A stretch of DNA of 17,818 nucleotides from DATJXG01 sp035500455 (lineage in GTDB: Bacteria > Acidobacteriota > Terriglobia > Terriglobales > Acidobacteriaceae): positions 1-17,818 of the forward strand of contig DATJXG010000294.1 of the NCBI GenBank assembly GCA_035500455.1, written 5' to 3'. Below the pieces are notes generated by a model. The model searched no databases. It worked only from the letters and a program-made list of their open reading frames with translations, and was not told the DNA's origin. The stretch's first letter is position 1; each line of letters starts with the position of its first letter. Below, one piece after another: positions 7,643 to 14,628 of this stretch. A program made the position numbers and the translations under genes.

Positions 7643-8950
7643 GTGTCCACGCCGGTAAAGCTGGTCGCGGTTTACTCCCTGTGCGTCGCGGTTACGCTCG
7701 GTGGCGCGGTGGCTTATCGCACCTGGCCGAGGCCGCTGCAAATGCCTTCACGCGCCTACCCTTCCCCGCAACTCGAGCACGGCAGGCTGACCGCTCCATT
7801 TCCTGCGCCGGCGGTTCTGGCAGAAGTGGGCAAATTCAACGACGAACTCTCCGCTTATCTCTGGTTTGACTACCTGCGCAGCCGCCGCGCCATCGGCGAG
7901 GACCGTGTTGTCCTCACCAGCCAGGAGAATTCGGGCAAGCCTACCTATCACCTCTACCTCGTTTTGCCCAATGATGCTCTCGCCGGTATTCCCTACGCGG
8001 CCAAACTCGAGGCGAGCGGTTTTATTTCGGGCTTTCAGATCTGGTTCTCCAATCCGCGCGATCTTGACTACCGGCGAGACCAGACCGCGCTGTTCGTAGC
8101 GACATATAAGAAAGCCGTCCCGCGAAAACTGGAGAACGCTTCGGCCGAGGAACTGCTGCCTTCGGTAGCCAGCTTCGTGCAATTCAAAGCCAACACCGAT
8201 CCCAGGGTGCGTCCCGGCGCGCTGCACGAGGCCAGCAATCTCGATCAGGAACGGGCCACGGTCCTGGCTGCCGATGTTATCGCCGTCGCCAAGTTCTACG
8301 ATCTGCCGCTCGATGTTTTTCTGGGCATCGGGGCTATGGAGAACAATTATCTCGACATTCAGGGAGACCTGCAGCTCACGGTCTGGAAGAAAAGAGCGCA
8401 ACAGGATGACATCATTCTCAAGCGCCGCCGCCATCGCGTGCTGGTGAGCAATTACTCAGTGGGCGCATGGCAGATAACCCGCGAGACCCTGCGCTATGCC
8501 CACCACCTCTACCTGAACGACGACCGCGACTATTCCCAACTACCGGAACGTCTGCGCCCACCGCGCACTTTGCAGCTCGACCTGACCGATTCGCACGTTC
8601 TGACAACCTACTCGGGCCTGCTGTTGCGCGACCTGCTCGACCGCTTCGATGGCGACGTCGCTAAGGCGGTAGGCGCATACAATGGCGGCCCGCGGCGGCC
8701 GAATCCTCAGTACGCGGCGGGCGTGAATATGGTGGCCACTTACGCCAGGAATATTCTGGAGCGGCTGAGTGCTGGCAATCGCGAGGCGGTAAGTGGAGAA
8801 ACGCTGCCCGCCGGTTCCACTTCCGCGGCGGGTGCCGCGCAGTCTTCGGCGTCGGTTCTTCCCGAAAAGTTGTTGACTGATTTAGGAGAGGAAGCTGTTG
8901 CGCCGTCGCCGGAAAAGATTGAAGCCGGCAAACCGCGAATGCGAAATTAA
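7643..8950 (+). CDS. Membrane-anchored lytic transglycosylase (SLT domain)
   Basis: The 435-aa product starts at GTG 7643, preceded by GAGGTG at a good distance. Residues 7-25 form an uncleaved or lipid-free N-terminal membrane helix. A region of about 60-200 has no recognised domain. The lysozyme-like SLT domain then runs from about 205 to 375: FLGIGAMENN (226-235, catalytic Glu233), SVGAWQITRETL (272-283) and AVGAYNGGP (342-350). The Glu followed by Asn rather than the common Ser is a mild variation. These enzymes cleave the MurNAc-GlcNAc bond of peptidoglycan, forming 1,6-anhydro products, in the periplasm. An insert, VWKKRAQQDDIILKRRRHRV (248-267), separates the first two motifs and is longer than in minimal SLT domains. 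The last 60 residues are Ala/Ser/Glu-rich and probably disordered. Confidence 0.87.
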   Translation: MSTPVKLVAVYSLCVAVTLGGAVAYRTWPRPLQMPSRAYPSPQLEHGRLTAPFPAPAVLAEVGKFNDELSAYLWFDYLRSRRAIGEDRVVLTSQENSGKPTYHLYLVLPNDALAGIPYAAKLEASGFISGFQIWFSNPRDLDYRRDQTALFVATYKKAVPRKLENASAEELLPSVASFVQFKANTDPRVRPGALHEASNLDQERATVLAADVIAVAKFYDLPLDVFLGIGAMENNYLDIQGDLQLTVWKKRAQQDDIILKRRRHRVLVSNYSVGAWQITRETLRYAHHLYLNDDRDYSQLPERLRPPRTLQLDLTDSHVLTTYSGLLLRDLLDRFDGDVAKAVGAYNGGPRRPNPQYAAGVNMVATYARNILERLSAGNREAVSGETLPAGSTSAAGAAQSSASVLPEKLLTDLGEEAVAPSPEKIEAGKPRMRN

Positions 8951-9003
8951 TCCGTGCTCACGGCTGTCTCCAGAGAAATGCTCTTAGCGGATCCAAGGTT
9001 ACT

Positions 9004-9231
9004 TCAGGCGCACTGGCTCTCCGGCTGGGACACATCCTCTTCGTGGGCAGCGAGATTGAGCGTGCCTTCGGTGCGAATACGGCTGGCCTTGCAGATTTCC
9101 CGCGCAACTTTCTGCGCCGCTTCGCTGACCCGTACCGTCCCGTCAGCCGAAATCATGGAACTGGCCGCCAGCGTGAACTGCACGGCGTCCTCCTGCTTTT
9201 CGAAGTAGAGAACCACCCGACCGGTTGCCAT
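9004..9231 (-). CDS. Small conserved-looking protein of unknown function (75 aa)
   Basis: The product begins MATGRVVLYFEKQEDAVQFT and ends in an acidic EEDVSQPES tail. I do not recognise a family. The case for a gene is the start: GGAGGT lies seven bases before the ATG on the minus strand, the best ribosome binding site in this half of the window. A beta-strand/helix pattern is also plausible (VVLYF, then EDAVQFTLAAS; later VSEAAQKVAREICKASR as an amphipathic helix). It is soluble with no signal peptide. It lies alone on the minus strand between the transglycosylase and hemE, convergent with the former. An overlapping plus-strand frame (8954-9208) has no such start signal and I treat it as a shadow. 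Confidence 0.7.
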   Translation of the reverse strand: MATGRVVLYFEKQEDAVQFTLAASSMISADGTVRVSEAAQKVAREICKASRIRTEGTLNLAAHEEDVSQPESQCA

Positions 9232-9319
9232 CCCAGGACCTCCAACGCGAGCGCTGTTTACTCAATGATAATCCCGTTGTTCGCGCTCCGGAGGATACTC
9301 TCTTGGTGCCTCCGGGCCC

Positions 9320-9412
9320 GAACTTCTCTACCGCGGATTCGGAGCGCCGCGGATTCAAACGCCAAGCAAGAAGAACGGCTTTGATCCGCGTGAATCCGCG
9401 GTAGGGAAGTTC
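9320..9412. repeat. 93-bp inverted repeat (CTACCGCGGATTC type) upstream of hemE
   Basis: The terminal arms at 9320-9340 and 9392-9412 match at 20 of 21 positions (GAACTTCTCTACCGCGGATT versus the reverse complement of the right arm). A second, weaker inner pair (CCGCGGATTCAAACGCC against the complement of GGCTTTGATCCGCG) extends the structure, so the whole element can fold into a long interrupted hairpin. It ends 42 bp before the hemE ATG and may be transcribed in its leader. No second copy is in this window. Confidence 0.85.
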
Positions 9413-9454
9413 CCAAGTTCTCCCCAACCCCGGAAATGCTAAATTTAGGACTTC

Positions 9455-10483
9455 ATGTCAGCCCCCGATTCGCGTTTCGTGAAGGCCTGCAAGGCGCAAC
9501 CCGTGGACCGCACCCCGGTGTGGTTCATGCGCCAGGCCGGCCGCTACATGGCGGAGTACCGCGCCGTCCGCAAGCATCACTCGCTGATTGAAATCTGCAA
9601 GAAGCCCGAACTGGCGGCGGAAGTTACGATCACGGCGGCTGAAATCCTGGGAGTGGACGCTGCTATTATCTTCGCCGATCTTCTCCTCCCGCTGGAGGTA
9701 ATGGGGCTGCCGTTTCACTTCTCCGCCGGCGAAGGCCCGGTGATCGAAAAGCCGGTGCGCAACCAGGATGACGTAGCGGCCCTGCAAACCGGCCGCAGCG
9801 CTGACCTTGGCTATGTCTCGGAGGCGGTGCGATTGGTCAGTAAGCATTTCGGCGCCGCTCTGCCGGTGATTGGTTTCTGCGGCGCCCCATTCACCCTGGC
9901 CAGCTACATGATCGAAGGCGGAGGCTCGCGCCATTATCTTCACACCAAGAAGCTCATGTATTCGGACCCCACGGCCTGGGCTGATCTCATGCATAAGCTG
10001 GTGGCGGTCGTCTCGGAATATGCGGCGGAACAAGTAGGCGCCGGCGCCGACGTAATCCAGATTTTCGATAGCTGGGTGGGCTGCCTCAGCGTGGAAGATT
10101 ATTGCCGCTACGTTCTACCGCCAACCACAGAGTTGGTGAAAGCCATCCGCAAGACGGGAGCGCCAGTGATCTACTTCGGCACCGAAACGACAGCCCTGCT
10201 TCCGCTCCTGAAGCAAACCGGCGCCGAAGTGATTGGATTGGACTGGCGCGTGCCGCTCGACCAGGGCTGGCAGAGCATTGGAGGGGGCGCGGTGCAGGGA
10301 AATCTCGATCCCGTACTGCTGTTTGCCGACTGGAAAGAGTTGCAGCCGCGGGCGGAAGATATTCTGCGCCGCGCAGGCGGACGCCCAGGCCACATCTTCA
10401 ACCTGGGCCACGGCATCCTGCCGGAAACTCCGGTGGAGAACGTGAAAGCGCTGGCGAAATTCGTACAGGAGTATGGCGTTTGA
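9455..10483 (+). CDS. hemE: Uroporphyrinogen decarboxylase
   Basis: HemE removes four carboxyl groups from uroporphyrinogen III to give coproporphyrinogen III in the cytoplasm. The 342-aa length is normal. Signature regions are PVWFMRQAGRYMAEYR (21-36, substrate-carboxylate Arg residues), IIFADLLLPLEVMG (71-84, with the key Asp75), GFCGAPFTLASYMIEGG (140-156), DVIQIFDSWVG and, near the end, GHIFNLGHGILPETP with the conserved His. ATG 9455 is preceded by AGGA at a suitable distance. It heads a hemE-hemH-hemY cluster. The gap to hemH (127 bp) is almost wholly a repeat whose first bases follow the stop codon directly, and another repeat lies just upstream. Confidence 0.97.
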   Translation: MSAPDSRFVKACKAQPVDRTPVWFMRQAGRYMAEYRAVRKHHSLIEICKKPELAAEVTITAAEILGVDAAIIFADLLLPLEVMGLPFHFSAGEGPVIEKPVRNQDDVAALQTGRSADLGYVSEAVRLVSKHFGAALPVIGFCGAPFTLASYMIEGGGSRHYLHTKKLMYSDPTAWADLMHKLVAVVSEYAAEQVGAGADVIQIFDSWVGCLSVEDYCRYVLPPTTELVKAIRKTGAPVIYFGTETTALLPLLKQTGAEVIGLDWRVPLDQGWQSIGGGAVQGNLDPVLLFADWKELQPRAEDILRRAGGRPGHIFNLGHGILPETPVENVKALAKFVQEYGV

Positions 10484-10484
10484 A

Positions 10485-10589
10485 TGTGGGCGCGGGCGTC
10501 CCCTCGGCTTTGCTCGGGGCAGGCTCTCGCCCGTGCTTAGCCCATATCATGTGCAAGCGTTGGCACCGACGAGGACGCCTGCGCCTACA
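10485..10589. repeat. TGTAGGCGCGGGCGTCC-type element, copy 1, split by a 26-bp module
   Basis: The left arm TGTGGGCGCGGGCGTCC (10485-10501) continues as TCGCCCGTGC at 10527-10536, interrupted by a Cys/Gly-codon-like GC module at 10501-10526. If the module is removed, the left arm aligns with the reverse complement of 10563-10589 at 23 of 27 positions. Copy 2 (14387-14485) shows the uninterrupted state. The element fills the hemE-hemH spacer and starts one base after the hemE stop. Confidence 0.88.
10501..10526. repeat. 26-bp nested module, copy 1
   Basis: The module begins CCCTCGGCTTTGCTCG and ends GGGCAGGCTC. It matches 15126-15151 at 21 of 26 positions, although the surrounding sequences are unrelated. 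It lies inside the left arm of the hemE-hemH inverted repeat, which aligns to its partner only when the module is taken out. This suggests that the module is itself a mobile or copied unit. Confidence 0.7.
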
Positions 10590-10610
10590 TTTTCGTAGCC
10601 CACGAACGAA

Positions 10611-11504
10611 ATGAGCAACCCAAAGCAGGCCGTACTGCTCCTCGCCCACGGAAGCCCCGATACTGTGGCAGAGATCCCCGAATTTCTGCTGCAGGTCACT
10701 GGCGGACGCCCGCTGCCTCCGGCAGTGATCGCGGAAGTGCAGCATCGCTACGGCCTCATTGGCCGCTCGCCGCTGACCGAACTCACGTTGCTGCAAGGCA
10801 AACTGCTGGCCGAGAAACTTCGCGCCCCGGTGTACGTCGGCATGCGCAACTGGAAGCCGTTCATCGCAGACGCCGTTCGCGCCATGAGCACCGAGGCGGT
10901 CACGCGGGCCGTGGTGGTCTGCCTGGCGCCGCAGAATTCCCGCACCAGCGTGGGACTCTACCGCGCGGCGCTCGCAGCTGCCAATCCGGCATTTGCCTTC
11001 GACTTCGTCGAGTCCTGGCATGACCATCCGCTACTGATTCAGGCCTTCGCGGAAAAATTGTGCGCTGGCCACCGGCACGCTAACGCAGAGATGGGCGGCA
11101 AAGTGCCGGTTATCTTTACTGCTCACAGCGTTCCTCAACGGACCATTACCGAAGGCGATCCCTACGAGCAACAGGCGAAAGAAACCGCCGCGCTGGTAGC
11201 GCGCGAGGCCCATCTCGATGCTTCTGACTGGAGTTTCGCCTTTCAAAGCCAGGGAATGTCCGGCGGAGCCTGGCTCGGCCCGACGGTGGAAGACACCATC
11301 CGGGGGCTCAAGGCTAAGGGCCACCAAGGAGTGTTCATCCAACCCATCGGCTTCCTGTGCGACCACGTCGAGGTGCTCTATGACATCGATATCGCGTTCA
11401 GAGATTTCGCCGAAAAAGAAGGCATGAAACTCTGGCGCGCCGAGTCTCTGAACGATTCAGCGTTGCTGACGGCCGCCTTGGCGGATATCGTCCAATCAAG
11501 GTAG
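10611..11504 (+). CDS. hemH: Ferrochelatase
   Basis: The 297-aa product inserts ferrous iron into a porphyrin. Visible landmarks are LLAHGSP (10-16), HRYGLIGRSPL (45-55), FTAHSVPQR (169-177, metal-site His172), GDPYEQQAKETAAL (182-195), QSQGMSGGAWLGPTVEDTI (212-230) and QPIGFLCDHVEVLYDID (244-260, Glu254). The His-Glu spacing of 82 residues agrees with the Bacillus enzyme. The pattern around 28-60 (GGRPLP...HRYGLIG-SPL) and the GDPY and WLGP motifs resemble the Bacillus/actinobacterial type, which uses coproporphyrin, more than the proteobacterial type. That substrate is inference. There is no C-terminal Fe-S cysteine cluster. The ATG at 10611 follows cacgaacgaa, with no strong ribosome binding site. 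Confidence 0.95.
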   Translation: MSNPKQAVLLLAHGSPDTVAEIPEFLLQVTGGRPLPPAVIAEVQHRYGLIGRSPLTELTLLQGKLLAEKLRAPVYVGMRNWKPFIADAVRAMSTEAVTRAVVVCLAPQNSRTSVGLYRAALAAANPAFAFDFVESWHDHPLLIQAFAEKLCAGHRHANAEMGGKVPVIFTAHSVPQRTITEGDPYEQQAKETAALVAREAHLDASDWSFAFQSQGMSGGAWLGPTVEDTIRGLKAKGHQGVFIQPIGFLCDHVEVLYDIDIAFRDFAEKEGMKLWRAESLNDSALLTAALADIVQSR

Positions 11505-11562
11505 CGCCGCCATCTCGGCGATATCTGTAATCGAAGCTCCTCGCAAAGAGCCGGATTAAGGG

Positions 11563-11931
11563 ATGAGACCAGGCGAAGTAAGGCTCGACGACGGTGATAC
11601 ACGAATGCGACACCAAGTCATCGAACTCGCCAAACTCGGACCGCTACCTTCGTCAGACGTTGCAGTATGCGAAAGTCTAGATCAACTGGTTGACAACTAC
11701 GCGAGGTTGATCGGAGCCGTCGAAAAACCAATTTCCGATGATGAGGCCAGGGTTCTGGTAAGAATACTTGGACCTGACGATTGCTTCGGCCTGATGTGGG
11801 CACTCATTCAACTGATCGAGACAGCTCCCGGCTGGCCTTTGGCGGATTGCATCGAAACCGTGCATAGTGAGGGAGTTCGATTGTTTAAAGTGCGCGCGGA
11901 AAATGCATCGCACGCTCGGAATATGGAATAA
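11563..11931 (+). CDS. Uncharacterised 122-aa protein within the heme cluster
   Basis: I do not recognise a named family. The core ESLDQLVDNYARLIGAVEKPISDDEARVLVRILGPDDCFGLMWALIQLIETAPGWPLADCI is helical and well formed: an acidic, Leu-rich pattern with a DDCFG turn and a Trp-Pro after LIETAPG. It looks like a small soluble cytoplasmic protein and has no signal or membrane helix. The start is uncertain: ATG 11563 has AAGGG immediately before it, while ATG 11605 (residue 15) begins nearer the core but lacks a good site. Codon use is visibly less GC-biased than in hemH and hemY, which may point to later acquisition. It lies 58 bp after hemH and 125 bp before hemY. No heme-related motif (CP pair, CXXCH) is present. 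Confidence 0.7.
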   Translation: MRPGEVRLDDGDTRMRHQVIELAKLGPLPSSDVAVCESLDQLVDNYARLIGAVEKPISDDEARVLVRILGPDDCFGLMWALIQLIETAPGWPLADCIETVHSEGVRLFKVRAENASHARNME

Positions 11932-11958
11932 CGGATAGCAAGTTGCGACAGTGTCGTT

Positions 11959-12022
11959 TTTCTTTGCGCCCTTTGCGTTCTTTGCGGTGAGGAAAAGACT
12001 TTAACCGCAAAGAACGCAAAGA
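11959..12022. repeat. CTTTGCGNN inverted repeat, copy 2
   Basis: The left arm (11959-11988) contains three 9-nt units, each CTTTGCG plus two bases. The right arm AACCGCAAAGAACGCAAAGA (12003-12022) is the reverse complement of the last two. The loop is about 14 nt. The copy lies 34 bp before the GTG start of hemY, where no ribosome binding site is visible. It is the same family as 1671-1744 and 14523-14587. Confidence 0.9.
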
Positions 12023-12056
12023 TATCCCTGCCCGCTCCCGCGCTACACTAGCATCT

Positions 12057-13484
12057 GTGAAGCGCATTGCCATCATCGGAGGCGGAATCTCCGGCCTCTC
12101 GGCCGCGTTCGCCCTCGAAGAACAACGCGCCGCCGGAGTGCAGGTCGACTATACGCTTTACGAATCATCCTCCCGCCTGGGTGGAGTGCTGCGCACCGAG
12201 CGCGTCGATGGCTGCCTCATTGAAGCCGGTCCCGATTCCTTCATCACCGAAAAGCCCTGGGCAGCGGAACTCTGCCGCCAGCTAGGCATTGGCGATCAAC
12301 TCATCGGCTCCAATGACGCTGCCCGTAAAACCTACATCGTCGTGAAGGGCCTCCTTGTGCCCATCCCTGACGGCCTCATGTTCCTGGTGCCCACGAAAAT
12401 TACTCCCGCCGTGCTCTCGCCACTTTTTTCTTTGGGCAGTAAACTCCGCATGGCACGGGAGTGGTTCCACCCGCCACGCCGGAGCGATGCCGATGAAACC
12501 GTGGCCAGCCTGGTGGAACGCCACTACGGACGCGAAGTAGTGGAACGCCTCGCCGATCCCATGCTTTCGGGCGTCTATGGAGGCGAAGCCGGCGAACTCA
12601 GCGTGCGTGCCGTTCTGCCGCGCTTCGCGGAAATGGAAGCCCAGCACGGCAGCCTGGGACGCGCCATGGTAGCCGCGCGCAAGAAGATGGCTCAGACCGG
12701 CGATAGCGCGAAGCCTCCGCTGTTCACTTCGCTCAAAGACGGCATGCAGCAGTTGACCGATACGCTTCTCACCCGCCTCCCCCCAAAGTCGCTTCGCACC
12801 AACTCGGCCGTGCAGACGGTGCAATCCGAGCGCGGGAGCTGGCTGGTTTCGGCGGGCTACAAATCGGACGTATTCGATGCCGTGATTATCGCCACCCCGG
12901 CGGGTGTGGCCGCCACGCTCTTGCAGATTGCCAATCCGGCACTGGCCGCAGAGTTGGCCGGCATTCGCTACAGCTCATCGGCGACGGTGGCCCTGGGCTA
13001 CGCCGCTGACGTACGCGCCGCTCTGCCCGCCGGATTCGGATTCCTCGTGCCCCGAACTGAAGCGCTCCGCATGCTAGCCGCCACCTTCGTGCACAACAAG
13101 TTCCCGCATCGCGCACCCAGAGACCGCGCGCTCATTCGGTGCTTCTTCGGCGGATCGCGCGACGAGGCAGTGTTGAATCTGGACCCCGAGCAGATCGTTC
13201 AGATCGCCCGCCAGGAACTCCGCCAGATTCTCGGCATCAGCGCTGAGCCGCTGTTTACCCGCGTCTTCAAATGGCCGGCATCGATGGCGCAATACGCTGT
13301 AGGACATCTGGAAAAACTGGCGCGCATCGAGCGCCTGCGCCGCGACTCGCCGGGCCTCGCCCTGGCCGGCAACGCCTACCGCGGAATCGGCGTCCCCGAC
13401 TGCGTGCGCTCCGGCAAACAGGCAGTCGCGCAAAGCCTGGAATTCCTCGGAATGGCAGAACCCGAGCCCGCAGCAGCAAGGTAA
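12057..13484 (+). CDS. hemY: Protoporphyrinogen/coproporphyrinogen oxidase (HemY type)
   Basis: The 475-aa product is an FAD-dependent, oxygen-using oxidase that aromatises a porphyrinogen. The N-terminal Rossmann motif is IAIIGGGISGLSAAFALE (4-21), followed by YESSSRLGGVLRTERVDG (35-52, FAD ribose-binding acid and second glycine turn). Near the end lies LAGNAYRGIGVPDCVRSGKQAV (about 434-455), the conserved FAD-contacting C-terminal stretch. The length is normal for HemY/CgoX. The start is GTG 12057; no earlier start keeps the motif at the N-terminus, and no clear ribosome binding site is seen. With a Bacillus-like ferrochelatase alongside, it may act on coproporphyrinogen III, but the two activities cannot be separated by eye. 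It is the last gene of the hem cluster. Confidence 0.94.
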   Translation: MKRIAIIGGGISGLSAAFALEEQRAAGVQVDYTLYESSSRLGGVLRTERVDGCLIEAGPDSFITEKPWAAELCRQLGIGDQLIGSNDAARKTYIVVKGLLVPIPDGLMFLVPTKITPAVLSPLFSLGSKLRMAREWFHPPRRSDADETVASLVERHYGREVVERLADPMLSGVYGGEAGELSVRAVLPRFAEMEAQHGSLGRAMVAARKKMAQTGDSAKPPLFTSLKDGMQQLTDTLLTRLPPKSLRTNSAVQTVQSERGSWLVSAGYKSDVFDAVIIATPAGVAATLLQIANPALAAELAGIRYSSSATVALGYAADVRAALPAGFGFLVPRTEALRMLAATFVHNKFPHRAPRDRALIRCFFGGSRDEAVLNLDPEQIVQIARQELRQILGISAEPLFTRVFKWPASMAQYAVGHLEKLARIERLRRDSPGLALAGNAYRGIGVPDCVRSGKQAVAQSLEFLGMAEPEPAAAR

Positions 13485-13486
13485 CC

Positions 13487-13501
13487 CCGGCGTTCTGCCG
13501 G
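13487..13501 (+). terminator. Hairpin just after hemY
   Basis: CCGGC and GCCGG pair around GTTCT, beginning three bases after the hemY TAA. A wider pairing joins AACCCCGGC (13483-13491) with GCCGGGGTT (13560-13568). No T-tract follows. It could end the heme transcript or be a decayed palindromic repeat. Confidence 0.35.
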
Positions 13502-13593
13502 CACCCTTAACCTCAGCGCACTTCCCCACGACAAAACCTTACAGAGTCGCCCGCTCCAAGCCGGGGTTCTTACGAGTACGATTAAGGAGACGT

Positions 13594-14376
13594 ATGAAAA
13601 AACAATTGCTGCTCATTCCGTTCATCGCACTCATATTGACCACACTATCGTTCTGGGCCCAGGACGCCAGACCCCAGTCCAGCGATCAATCCATGCCCGG
13701 TATGGACATGCCCGCTACGAAGCCCGTAGAGCATGACATGTCGGCGGAGAATCCCGAGGCCGCCCACGCCATGCACTCCATGGAAGGCCACCACATGGAC
13801 ATGGGCCCGCACATGAAGATGACCGCTTTGCGCGCCCCGAAGCCTAGCGACGAAGCCCGCGCCAAGCAGGTTGTCGAAGCCGCTCTCCAAGTCGCCGAGC
13901 ACTACACCGACTACAGGACCGCGCTTCGTGACGGCTTCCGCATCTTCCTGCCCAACGTGCCGCAAAAGATGTACCACTTCACCAACTACGACTACGCTTA
14001 TGAAGCCGCCTTTACCTTCAATCCCGAGCACCCAACCTCTCTGCTCTATGAGAAACACGGCGGGGGCTACAAGCTGATCGGCGTCATGTACACGGCGCCG
14101 AAATACTTTTCGGAGAGCATGCTCGACGAACGCATCCCGCTAAGCATTGCGCAGTGGCATGCCCACGTGAACCTCTGCATACCGCCGAGGGATGAGCGAA
14201 AAGAAATGCTGGGGCCGCACGCCAAGTTCGGCCTGGATGGGTCCATCTCCACGAAGGAAGCCTGCGAAGCTGCGGGCGGAACCTTCCGCCCGCAGATTTT
14301 CGGCTGGATGGTGCACGTGTACCCCTTTGAGAAGAACCCCGAGGAGATCTGGTCGGTAGCCCGCCAGATGCACTGA
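13594..14376 (+). CDS. Secreted Met/His-rich protein, possibly copper-binding
   Basis: I do not recognise a named family. The 260-aa product has a signal peptide (KK, then a hydrophobic stretch 4-21, with cleavage likely near WAQDA at about 22-25). Residues 34-76 then hold ten Met and six His, including MPGMDMP, HAMHSMEGHHMDMG and PHMKM. This pattern is typical of periplasmic copper/silver-binding segments. A folded domain follows (about 85-260) with YHFTNYDYAYEAAFTF, AQWHAHVNLC (186-195, an HxH followed by Cys) and FGWMVHVYPFEKNPEEIW at the end. AAGGAG five bases before the ATG is an excellent ribosome binding site. It is 109 bp after hemY with a hairpin between, so it is probably a separate unit. 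Metal binding is inferred from composition, not shown. Confidence 0.85.
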   Translation: MKKQLLLIPFIALILTTLSFWAQDARPQSSDQSMPGMDMPATKPVEHDMSAENPEAAHAMHSMEGHHMDMGPHMKMTALRAPKPSDEARAKQVVEAALQVAEHYTDYRTALRDGFRIFLPNVPQKMYHFTNYDYAYEAAFTFNPEHPTSLLYEKHGGGYKLIGVMYTAPKYFSESMLDERIPLSIAQWHAHVNLCIPPRDERKEMLGPHAKFGLDGSISTKEACEAAGGTFRPQIFGWMVHVYPFEKNPEEIWSVARQMH

Positions 14377-14386
14377 CACATGTGAA

Positions 14387-14485
14387 TGTAGGCGCGGGCG
14401 TCCTCGCCCGTTGTGGGCAGTCCCGCAGAACTCTCACAGAAATTGTTTGGAGAACGACGCACGGGCGAGGACGCCCGCGCCTACA
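14387..14485. repeat. 99-bp element with perfect 25-bp terminal inverted repeats, copy 2
   Basis: The ends 14387-14411 (TGTAGGCGCGGGCGTCCTCG and five more bases) and 14461-14485 are exact reverse complements over 25 bp, around a 49-bp unrelated centre. Both copies in the window are preceded by GAATGT-like sequence. It carries no gene and looks like a miniature inverted-repeat element or REP pair. Perfect arms suggest a recent or conserved copy. It lies ten bases after the Met/His-rich protein stop. Confidence 0.93.
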
Positions 14486-14522
14486 CGATCTCTGCACCTG
14501 TCCGGTTCCAGGAAGTAAGATT

Positions 14523-14587
14523 TTTCTTTGCGATCTTTGCGGTTTTAGGCTTTTTGACCACCCCGGGCGCAAAGAACGCAAAGCGCC
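14523..14587. repeat. CTTTGCGNN inverted repeat, copy 3
   Basis: The left arm TTTCTTTGCGATCTTTGCGG starts at 14523. The right arm, GGCGCAAAGAACGCAAAGCG (about 14566-14585), is its reverse complement apart from the inner end, with a T/C-rich centre. It is in the imuA upstream region, next to the 99-bp element. It is the least perfect of the three copies. Confidence 0.8.
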
Positions 14588-14628
14588 AAAAAGACCCCTT
14601 GACAAGTCTTTCTTCCGGCGGCAGACTG

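Noticed and set aside
7748..8434. 228-codon minus-strand frame opposite the transglycosylase
   Set aside because: It overlaps the SLT-domain gene fully and shows no motif or start signal.
8952..8963. CCGTG-CT-CACGG hairpin after the transglycosylase
   Set aside because: The five-base stem with a two-base loop and no T-tract is too small to call a terminator.
12282..12824. 180-codon minus-strand frame inside hemY
   Set aside because: hemY has all its family motifs in the plus frame; the antisense product has none.
14599..14627. TTGACA followed 17 bp later by CAGACT as an imuA promoter
   Set aside because: The -35 box is perfect but the -10 candidate matches only three of six bases, and the site abuts a repeat; too weak to annotate.
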